14,959 nt of DNA. It comes from Acetobacteraceae bacterium. Lineage in GTDB: Bacteria; Pseudomonadota; Alphaproteobacteria; Acetobacterales; Acetobacteraceae. A model generated the notes under the pieces. The model was not told the DNA's origin. It worked only from the letters and a program-made list of their open reading frames with translations, and searched no databases. Position 1 is the first letter of the stretch. Each line of letters opens with the position of its first letter. The DNA lies in contig DAICYU010000037.1 in the NCBI GenBank assembly GCA_027311485.1, positions 1 through 14,959 of the forward strand, read 5' to 3'. Positions 8,685 through 14,959 of this stretch are shown here, piece by piece. Position numbers and translations under genes: made by a program.

Positions 8685-9299
8685 TCAGGCCAGCCCTTCC
8701 TGTTGCAGGACCCGCTTCACCGCCGGCCGCTGCAGCATCCGGTCCAGGTGCGCGGCGCAGTTCGGCGGCAGGGTCAAACCTACCTGCCGCGCCCAGAACT
8801 CAAGGTAGAAGATCGCCGAGTCGGCAATCGAGAACGCCCCCACTGCGTACTCCTTGCCAGACAGGGCGTCGGCCAGCAACGCGAGGCCCCGTTCCATGAT
8901 GTCGCGGCCGCGCTGTTTCACCGTGTCTTCATCAACCGCGTTTGGCGTGAAGTTGGACGGGCGGAACATGCGGGTAAAGCCCTGCATGTGGACTGTCGCA
9001 ACAACATAGTCGATCAGTTCCAGGACGCGGGCCTGCAGGTCGATGTCATCGGGCAGCAAGTTCGCATAGGGGTTGGTCCGGGCCAGCCAGTAGGCGATCG
9101 CCGGGTATTCGGTCAGGACGGAGCCATCGTCGCGGATCAGGGTCGGAACCTTCGATTTCGGGTTCACCGCTGTGAAATCAGGCTTGTACTGCGCGCCTTC
9201 GCGCAGATTCACCAGCACCGCCTCATACGGCTTGCCGATTTCCTCCAGCAGCACATGAATGCCGATCGAACAGGCGCCCGGCGCATACATCAGCTTCAT
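8685..9299 (-). CDS. Glutathione S-transferase, beta-class-like
   Basis: A 204-residue protein with an N-terminal thioredoxin-like domain (1-80) and a C-terminal helical domain. MKLMYAPGACSIG places C10 where beta-class GSTs carry their active cysteine, and VNPKSKVPTLIRDDGSVLTE at 45-64 holds the cis-proline (KVP) and the DDGSVLTE glutathione-binding turn. H104 in YVVATVHMQGF lies where beta-class enzymes have a conserved histidine, and GAFSIADSAIFYLEFW is the N-capping box region. It should conjugate or reduce electrophiles with glutathione in the cytoplasm. ATG 9297-9299 has GAGGG about eight bases upstream. The gene heads a pair with the phosphatase-like gene; no functional link between them is evident. 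Confidence 0.92.
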   Translation of the reverse strand: MKLMYAPGACSIGIHVLLEEIGKPYEAVLVNLREGAQYKPDFTAVNPKSKVPTLIRDDGSVLTEYPAIAYWLARTNPYANLLPDDIDLQARVLELIDYVVATVHMQGFTRMFRPSNFTPNAVDEDTVKQRGRDIMERGLALLADALSGKEYAVGAFSIADSAIFYLEFWARQVGLTLPPNCAAHLDRMLQRPAVKRVLQQEGLA

Positions 9300-9323
9300 C
9301 GGTTTTCCCTCTGCATTTGACTC

Positions 9324-9396
9324 GCCGTCCGCCGATCCCGCGGATCGACGGCTTTCCCAACCGGGGATTTCCCAGCCGGGGCAAAATTCCCCCGGC
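9324..9396. repeat. Two inverted repeats between the helicase and GST genes
   Basis: The gap 9300-9463 has no gene but two stem-loops. The first pairs 9324-9329 with 9347-9352 and, inside, 9334-9338 with 9342-9346, leaving a four-base bulge. The second pairs GCCGGGG (9375-9381) with CCCCGGC (9390-9396) around an A/T-rich eight-base loop. Neither is followed by a T-run on the minus strand, where transcription leaves the helicase gene. They may act in transcript end formation or stability. Confidence 0.4.
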
Positions 9397-9463
9397 CCCG
9401 CTATGGAGTCAACGCGGGGTCGGTACGAAAGGGCGCGTTCTCCTGCCCTTGCCGCCGGCCCGG

Positions 9464-11674
9464 TCAGGCCCGTTCGACGAACCGGTCGAGCACCCGTTTA
9501 TCGCCGGTTTTGTCGAACGCGATGTCCAGCTTGTCGTCGTCCACGGCCTTCACCGTGCCGTAGCCAAACTTCTGGTGGAACACCCGCGCGCCCACCGGGA
9601 TGCGGTCGGTGCGCGCCGGGCGCCCCGGCTGTTCCCACACGTCAATCACCCGCGGCCGCTGCGCCGTCAGCGGGAACTGGCCGGGAAAGGACGTCAGGCT
9701 GCTGATCCGCGCATCCCGCGCCATGCCAGCCGAACCGGTGCGCTGGACATGAGCGTCCGGCAGTTCCTCCAGGAACCGGCTTGGAATGCTGGCCTGCCAA
9801 TTCGCATAAATCCGCCGGTTCGCCGCATGGCTCACGATCGCTCGGCGGCGTGCGCGGGTCAGGCCGACATAGGCCAGCCGCCGCTCCTCCTCCAGGCCCT
9901 TGTTGCCGCTTTCATCCATCGCCCGCTGGTTGGGAAACACCCCTTCCTCCCAGCCCGGCAGGAACACCGTATCGAACTCCAGCCCTTTGGCGCCGTGCAG
10001 CGTCATCAGGCTGACCTTGTCGCTGTCGCTGGCTTCCTCATTCTCGGTCACCAGCGCCACATGGTCCAGGAAACCGCCCAGGCTTTCGAATTCGGCCAGC
10101 GCGCGGACCAGTTCCTTCAGGTTTTCCAGCCGGCCCGGCGCCTCGGCGGATTTGTCCTGCTTCCACATGTCGGTGTAGCCGCTTTCATCCAGCAGCGTGG
10201 CGACGGTGACGACATGCCCGTCCGTGTCCAGCAGCGCCCGCCATTGCTCGAACTGCCGCAGCAGCCCGCCGATGGCATCCCGCACCTTGCCCTTCAACCC
10301 GCCGGTCTCCACCAGCCGTACCGCGGCGACCGACAGCGGGATGCCGTTGGCGCGGGCGGTTTCGTGCATCGTCCGCAGCGCCGCCTCCCCCACGCCGCGC
10401 CGGGGCACATTGACGATCCGCTCGAACGCCAGGTCGTCGGCCGGCTGCACCGTGGCGCGCATATAGGCGATGGCGTCGCGGATTTCCGCCCGTTCATAGA
10501 AGCGCAGGCCGCCGACGACGCGATACGGGATGCCGATGTTGATCAGCCGCTCCTCAAACGCGCGGGTCTGGAAGCCAGCCCGCACCAGCACTGCGATTTC
10601 CGCCAGAGAATGCCCCTCGCGGCGCAGTTCCTCGATCTGGGTGCCGACCATCCGGGCTTCCTCATCGGAATCCCACAGTTCGACAATGGTGACTTTCTCA
10701 CCGTTCTGCGCGTCCGTCCGGCCCGGCCGCAGCGTCTTGCCCAGCCGGCCTTCGTTATGCGCGATCAGCCCCGACGCGGCGGCCAGGATCGGCGCGGTGG
10801 AGCGGTAGTTGGACTCCAGCCGCACGATCTTCGCGCCGTCGAAGTCCTTCTCGAAGCGCAGGATGTTCTCCACCTCGGCGCCGCGCCAGGAATAGATCGA
10901 CTGGTCGTCATCGCCGACGCAGCAGATGTTGCGGTGGCCTTGCGCCAGCAGGCGCAGCCAGAGGTACTGCACCAGGTTGGTATCCTGGTATTCGTCGACC
11001 AGGATGTAGCGGAAGCGCCGGTGATAATCGGCCAGGATGTCCGGCTGCGTGCGCAGGATCTCGGTCACATACAGCAGCAGGTCGCCGAAATCGGCCGCGT
11101 TCAGGGCGCGCAACCGGTCCTGGTAGCCGGCATAGATCGCCTGCGCCTTGCCGTTGGCGAAATCCGTGTCCTCGGCGGCGGTGATCCGCGCCGGGATCAG
11201 GCCGCGATCCTTCCAACGCTGGATCACGCCCATCATCGATTGCGGCGTCCAGCGCTTGGTGTCGATCCGGTTCGCCTCCATCACCTGCTTCAGCAGCCGG
11301 TTCTGGTCATCCGTGTCCAGGATGGTGAAGTTCGACGACAGGCCGACATGTTCCGCATGACGGCGCAGCATCCGCGCGCACAGCGCATGGAAGGTGCCCA
11401 GCCACAACCCTTCGGCGGGTTCGCCCAGGATGGCCGAAACACGCTCCCGCATTTCCCGCGCCGCCTTATTCGTGAACGTCACCGCCAGCACCTGACTCGG
11501 AAACGCTCGGCGGGTCAGCAGGATATGGGCAAAGCGGGTGGTCAGGACGCGGGTCTTCCCGGTGCCGGCGCCGGCCAGCACCAGCAGCGGGCCGTCCACG
11601 GTTTCGACCGCGGCGCGCTGCTCGGGGTTCAGGCGGGCGAGATAGTCCGGGGGGAGGGGGGATTCGACTTTCAC
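9464..11674 (-). CDS. uvrD: UvrD/PcrA-type ATP-dependent DNA helicase (superfamily 1A)
   Basis: A 736-residue 3'-5' helicase for DNA repair and removal of blocks from DNA. The Q-motif region LNPEQRAAV is at 15-23, Walker A is AGAGTGKT at 34-41 with K40, motif Ia is AVTFTNKAAREMRER near 64-78, and Walker B is DEYQD at 227-231. Motif III is QSIYSWRGA at 258-266, VSLMTLHGAKGLEFDTVFLPGWEEGVFP gives motif V, and YVGLTRARRRA gives motif VI. The C-terminal GARVFHQKFGYGTVKAV...FDKTGDKRVLDRF is the Tudor-like tail that contacts RNA polymerase in PcrA/UvrD. The start is GTG at 11672-11674, the only start before motif Q. Whether it is the housekeeping UvrD or a paralogue cannot be settled from one copy. 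Confidence 0.93.
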   Translation of the reverse strand: MKVESPLPPDYLARLNPEQRAAVETVDGPLLVLAGAGTGKTRVLTTRFAHILLTRRAFPSQVLAVTFTNKAAREMRERVSAILGEPAEGLWLGTFHALCARMLRRHAEHVGLSSNFTILDTDDQNRLLKQVMEANRIDTKRWTPQSMMGVIQRWKDRGLIPARITAAEDTDFANGKAQAIYAGYQDRLRALNAADFGDLLLYVTEILRTQPDILADYHRRFRYILVDEYQDTNLVQYLWLRLLAQGHRNICCVGDDDQSIYSWRGAEVENILRFEKDFDGAKIVRLESNYRSTAPILAAASGLIAHNEGRLGKTLRPGRTDAQNGEKVTIVELWDSDEEARMVGTQIEELRREGHSLAEIAVLVRAGFQTRAFEERLINIGIPYRVVGGLRFYERAEIRDAIAYMRATVQPADDLAFERIVNVPRRGVGEAALRTMHETARANGIPLSVAAVRLVETGGLKGKVRDAIGGLLRQFEQWRALLDTDGHVVTVATLLDESGYTDMWKQDKSAEAPGRLENLKELVRALAEFESLGGFLDHVALVTENEEASDSDKVSLMTLHGAKGLEFDTVFLPGWEEGVFPNQRAMDESGNKGLEEERRLAYVGLTRARRRAIVSHAANRRIYANWQASIPSRFLEELPDAHVQRTGSAGMARDARISSLTSFPGQFPLTAQRPRVIDVWEQPGRPARTDRIPVGARVFHQKFGYGTVKAVDDDKLDIAFDKTGDKRVLDRFVERA

Positions 11675-11679
11675 CCCCG

Positions 11680-11686
11680 ATATATA
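11680..11686 (-). promoter_or_regulatory. Possible -10 element giving a leaderless helicase mRNA
   Basis: On the minus strand CTATATATC (11687-11679) contains a TATATA/TATATC -10-like box only about five to six bases before the GTG start of the helicase gene. Transcription starting about seven bases after the box would begin at or next to the start codon. No good ribosome-binding site lies between them, in keeping with a leaderless message. No clear -35 box was found in the preceding bases, so the call is tentative. Confidence 0.3.
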
Positions 11687-11733
11687 GAACGGCGCGTGAA
11701 CGGCGTAAAACTCACCCTGCGGTCATCGACTGC

Positions 11734-14700
11734 TTAATCCGCATCGGCAACCAGTCCCCGCATCGCCGCGATCATCGGCCCCAGATGCTTGCGATAGGCG
11801 CGCCACCGTCCGACGGAACTGGCATACAAGGGCTGGCGCACCTGCCAGTGGCTGGCAGTCATGATCTGCCGGTCTGTCTTGTGGAAGGCCAGGCACGCCG
11901 GGTCCCACTCCAGCCCAAGGAAATCGATCAGCCGCCGGCTCTGTCCTTCCAGGTCGGCGACCAGCTCCTCATACTGCACCTCCAGCATCGGCAGCGGCAG
12001 AACGTGCTTCCAATGCACGAACAACCGCTCCATCTGATAGGCGCGAGCGCCGATATCGGTCAGGTCGAATGACCATTCGACGCCGTCGCTGAAGTTTTCG
12101 AAGAAACAGGAAATCGCGACATCCCGCAGGTCCCGCCGGCAGAAGATGATGCGGGCGCGCGGAAATAGCATCGCGATGTGGCCGAGGTTCAGCAGGTTGT
12201 CGGGGAGTTTGTCGACGATCCGCAGCGCGTTGGCGTCCAGCGCCTGCATCTGCCGCAGCAGGGAATCCGCCGCCGACCGGACGTTCGTCGCGGTCCATAC
12301 GCCGGTTCCCGAGTCCGCCGCGGCTTTGTTCAAAGCCTCGATGGCGTCGACGACGGCCTTGGTTTCGCCGCGACCGTAAACCCGCGGATGGCTTGCCACG
12401 ATCTGTTCGGTCAGGGTCGTGCCGGACCGCGGCATGCCGACGATGAAGACAGGCACGTCCGACGGGTTGCCCCAGGTCCTTGTATTGGCGAGCTTCTCAG
12501 GGGTGAACAGCGCAATCAGCTGGTTCACCTCCCGCTGCACCCGTTCGAGGTCGAAACTCACGCCTTTGTCGCGAAGGCGTCCGATCACCAGCTTCCCGGC
12601 GGCTTCGCAAGTTTCAAACGCCGCGTCGTAATCCTTGGCGCTTTGAAACAGCCGTGCCAGCGCAAATCCCGCATCGATCCTGTCAAAGATCGATTCGGCC
12701 GGATCAGCGAGAATATGCTGCAATTTCGGAATATCTTGCATCAGTTCCGAAGGCTTGCCGATCCGTGCCAGGCCGAAATGGGCGCGCGTCGCCGACGGGT
12801 TGTGAACGAGCGCCGCCCGAAGGGCCGACGCGGCCTCCTCAAACCGTCCGCGCGCCGTAAGGATCTCGCCCAGAACAATAAGATACTTGGAATTTTCGGG
12901 GGCAATCGCGAGCGCCGCCCGGGCCGGGACCTCGGCCTCGGCCGCCTGCTGATCGTTCAGCAGGGCCACCGAGAGGATATGATGTGTCTCCGGATTGTCC
13001 GGGTCGATCGCCACCGCTTGGCGGAGCGGCACAACCGCCTCGCCGGCAAGCTTTTGCTCGACCAGGATGATGCCGAGGGAAATAAGGCTTGTCACATCGT
13101 CCGGGCGCAGCCTGAGCGTGTCCCGCCACGCCTGGGCAGCCGCCGGCAGATCGCCGCTGCGCGACAGGGCGGATGCGAGGTTCGCCTGGGCATCGGTCGA
13201 TTCCGGCGCAAGACGCACGGCTTCCCGCAGCGATGTGACGGCCTCCTCCGGCTTGCCCGACTGCATCAGGGCCACGCCGAGGATGACATGCCCCGCCGGG
13301 TCCTGGGGATTGGCATCAATCGCGCGGTGAGCCGCCTGGGTGGCGCGATCCGAAATATTTGCTTGCAGCAATGCCCGCGCGAAACCGACGAGGCCTGTAT
13401 AGGTCGGTTCGGCGGATATCGACTTGTCTACCGTGGCGGAGCCGTCCGGTGCGTCGTCCGGCAGGCCCAAAGCTGCCAGTAGGCGCCCGATGTGCTGGCG
13501 GTAGTTCTGCCACCGTCCGGCGGACGTCTTGTACAGGGGCTGTCGGACCTGCCAGTGGCTCGCAGTTAAAACAATCCGGTCGTGCTTGTGAAAATCCAAA
13601 CAGGCCGGATCCCACCCGAGCCCCAGGAAGGCGATCAGGCGCCGGCTTTCTGCCTCGAAGTGATCGACGAGCTTTTCATAGCTCACGACCGTAATCGAAA
13701 GCGGCAGTGTCGAAAGCCACAGTTCGGTCAGGGTGTCGATCTGCGTCGCGCGGGTGGCGCATGCCTCCAGATCGTAGCTCCAGGCATTTCCATCGCCGAA
13801 ATACTGAAAGTAGGACGAGAGACACACATCGCGCGGATCGCGCCGGCAGATGATGACCTTCGCGTTGGGAAACAGCAGGGCGATATGGCCAAGCGCCAGG
13901 ATATTGTCCGGCAGCTTGTCGACGACCCGGGCGGCGTCCGGATCGTATGCGGTCAGCCGGTCGATATGGGCCTGTGCCAACGTCCTGGCGGCGTCCGCGT
14001 CCCATTGCAATGGCGATCTGTGCGCCGGGCCGCCGTCGAGCGTTGCCAGCAGTTCCGGCAGCAGCCTGAGTTCGCCGGCGCCATGTACGTGCGGATGACT
14101 GGCAAGGACCTGCTCCACCAGCGTGGTGCCGGACCGGGGCATCCCCACGACGAACACCGGCACGTCGGATGGGTTCCCCAGGTTCTTGCCGGCCGCGAAC
14201 AGGTCGGGCGTGAACGTTTGTGCGGCCCAGGCGAAGTACGGGTCCGCGCTGTCCACGTTCCAGCGCAGGCCTTCCGCCTGCCTGATCGTCAAAACAAGGT
14301 CGTTTGCCGCCTTGTAGGCGGCAAACGCATCGTCATAGCGGGCCTCACGATCAAAGATCGCGCCGAGGGCGAAACCAGCGGAGATGCGGTCGAAATGCGA
14401 CGCGGACGCGTCGTGCAGTCGCGCGGAAAGCGTGTCGATCTCCGCCTGGTCATGTCCAGCCCGGCCGATTGCGGCCAGGCCGGCGCGCGCGCCGCCGGAG
14501 TTCGGCACCAACGCCAGGACGGTGCGGAAGCAGGTTTCCGCCTCATTGAACTGGCCGAGGGAGATGCGGTTTGCCCCGAGCAGTAGCCAGGCTTCCGGGT
14601 AATCCGGCGCCAAAGTCGCGGCGTGCAGGCTGGCGGCAACCGAGCCGGGGATGTCACCCAGCGCGCGCAACGATGCCGCCAACGCGGCGTGGCAAACCGG

Positions 14701-14959
14701 GTCGTCAGGTGCGACCTTGATGGCATACTGTTGATGCGCGATCGCGGCGTGTGGCTGGTCCAGCTTCAGCAGGCAGGCGGCGAGATTGACTCGCACCTCG
14801 GCCCGATCCGGGTCGAGACGCAGCACCGCTTCATAGGCGTCGACAGCGCCTTTCACGTCGTGCAGCCGCAGCCGGGCCGTGCCGAGGGCGACGAGGTGAT
14901 CGGCGCTGCCGGGCGCGAGTTCAACCGCCTTTTCCAGCGGCGCGAGCGCCTCCGTGTCT
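11734..14959 (-). CDS. TPR-repeat protein with two tandem sulfotransferase domains (5' end outside the window)
   Basis: The frame is open to the right edge, so the N-terminus is missing; about 1074 residues are seen. A GTG at 14854-14856 sits inside a TPR repeat and is not the start. The layout is TPR block, sulfotransferase, TPR block, sulfotransferase. The first PAPS 5'-phosphosulfate loop, GMPRSGTTLVEQ, is encoded near 14110-14150 and the second, GMPRSGTTLTEQ, near 12402-12440. Each is followed by a 3'-phosphate site (CRRDPRDVCLSSYF near 13800-13860; CRRDLRDVAISCFF near 12095-12155) and a closing ASHWQVRQPLY..S.GRW..YR block (near 13500-13566 and 11794-11860). TPR repeats have the W/LG/Y/A/P spacing. 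Each unit resembles Sulfotransfer_3/TPST-like proteins, which move sulfate from PAPS to an acceptor. The acceptor is unknown, and no signal peptide can be judged. Confidence 0.9.
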   Translation of the reverse strand, partial: DTEALAPLEKAVELAPGSADHLVALGTARLRLHDVKGAVDAYEAVLRLDPDRAEVRVNLAACLLKLDQPHAAIAHQQYAIKVAPDDPVCHAALAASLRALGDIPGSVAASLHAATLAPDYPEAWLLLGANRISLGQFNEAETCFRTVLALVPNSGGARAGLAAIGRAGHDQAEIDTLSARLHDASASHFDRISAGFALGAIFDREARYDDAFAAYKAANDLVLTIRQAEGLRWNVDSADPYFAWAAQTFTPDLFAAGKNLGNPSDVPVFVVGMPRSGTTLVEQVLASHPHVHGAGELRLLPELLATLDGGPAHRSPLQWDADAARTLAQAHIDRLTAYDPDAARVVDKLPDNILALGHIALLFPNAKVIICRRDPRDVCLSSYFQYFGDGNAWSYDLEACATRATQIDTLTELWLSTLPLSITVVSYEKLVDHFEAESRRLIAFLGLGWDPACLDFHKHDRIVLTASHWQVRQPLYKTSAGRWQNYRQHIGRLLAALGLPDDAPDGSATVDKSISAEPTYTGLVGFARALLQANISDRATQAAHRAIDANPQDPAGHVILGVALMQSGKPEEAVTSLREAVRLAPESTDAQANLASALSRSGDLPAAAQAWRDTLRLRPDDVTSLISLGIILVEQKLAGEAVVPLRQAVAIDPDNPETHHILSVALLNDQQAAEAEVPARAALAIAPENSKYLIVLGEILTARGRFEEAASALRAALVHNPSATRAHFGLARIGKPSELMQDIPKLQHILADPAESIFDRIDAGFALARLFQSAKDYDAAFETCEAAGKLVIGRLRDKGVSFDLERVQREVNQLIALFTPEKLANTRTWGNPSDVPVFIVGMPRSGTTLTEQIVASHPRVYGRGETKAVVDAIEALNKAAADSGTGVWTATNVRSAADSLLRQMQALDANALRIVDKLPDNLLNLGHIAMLFPRARIIFCRRDLRDVAISCFFENFSDGVEWSFDLTDIGARAYQMERLFVHWKHVLPLPMLEVQYEELVADLEGQSRRLIDFLGLEWDPACLAFHKTDRQIMTASHWQVRQPLYASSVGRWRAYRKHLGPMIAAMRGLVADAD

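Noticed and set aside
9317..11737. An 806-codon plus-strand open frame opposite the helicase gene
   Set aside because: It is the codon-phase mirror of a GC-rich gene. The minus strand carries all helicase motifs, while the plus product is rich in Arg, Gln, His and Pro with no recognisable domain.
12178..14586. Two long plus-strand open frames (434 and 334 codons) opposite the sulfotransferase gene
   Set aside because: Both are shadows of the minus-strand frame, which has two full sets of PAPS-binding motifs.
14854..14856. GTG as the true start of the TPR-sulfotransferase protein
   Set aside because: The frame stays open to the window edge and the upstream codons read as another TPR repeat (LEKAVELAPGSADHLVALG), so the gene begins outside.

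Overview
The window is GC-rich bacterial DNA with long GC-biased antisense reading frames. It has a three-gene glycine cleavage operon with one full-length GcvP, a proteobacterial-type tandem glycine riboswitch, TPR-sulfotransferase proteins and a beta-class glutathione transferase. Together these suggest an alphaproteobacterium, perhaps of the Rhodospirillales/Acetobacteraceae group. That placement is inference from gene content and style; the window holds no rRNA or other marker gene.

Left part (1-3392, mostly plus strand, accessory in character). The last codons of a probable CaiB/BaiF CoA-transferase are followed closely by an LLM-class (F420/flavin type) oxidoreductase. Next come a ParD/ParE toxin-antitoxin pair with its own promoter and a roughly 430-base gap. 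The right two thirds of that gap look like the 5' RNA part of a group II intron without its reverse transcriptase. The intron-like piece stops exactly where a minus-strand SAM-dependent methyltransferase ends. The 400-base gap upstream of the methyltransferase carries a frame-broken remnant resembling a BrnT toxin.

Central part (3393-8050, minus strand). A canonical gcvT-gcvH-gcvP operon is packed with 3-14 base gaps and preceded by a two-aptamer glycine riboswitch. A hairpin directly beside the gcvT start codon suggests translational control. The T, H and P proteins oxidise glycine to CO2, ammonia and methylene-tetrahydrofolate; the shared L protein must be encoded elsewhere.

Right part (8109-14959, minus strand). 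A beta-class GST and a histidine-phosphatase-family protein form a two-gene unit. Upstream of it are a UvrD/PcrA-type helicase and a very large TPR/sulfotransferase protein that runs off the right edge. This last protein is built from two successive copies of a TPR-plus-sulfotransferase module, the most unusual architecture in the window.

I saw no tRNA, rRNA, CRISPR array, intact insertion sequence or replication origin. No wholly new multi-gene system is evident. The best candidates for novelty are the double sulfotransferase protein and the layered accessory pocket at 934-3392.
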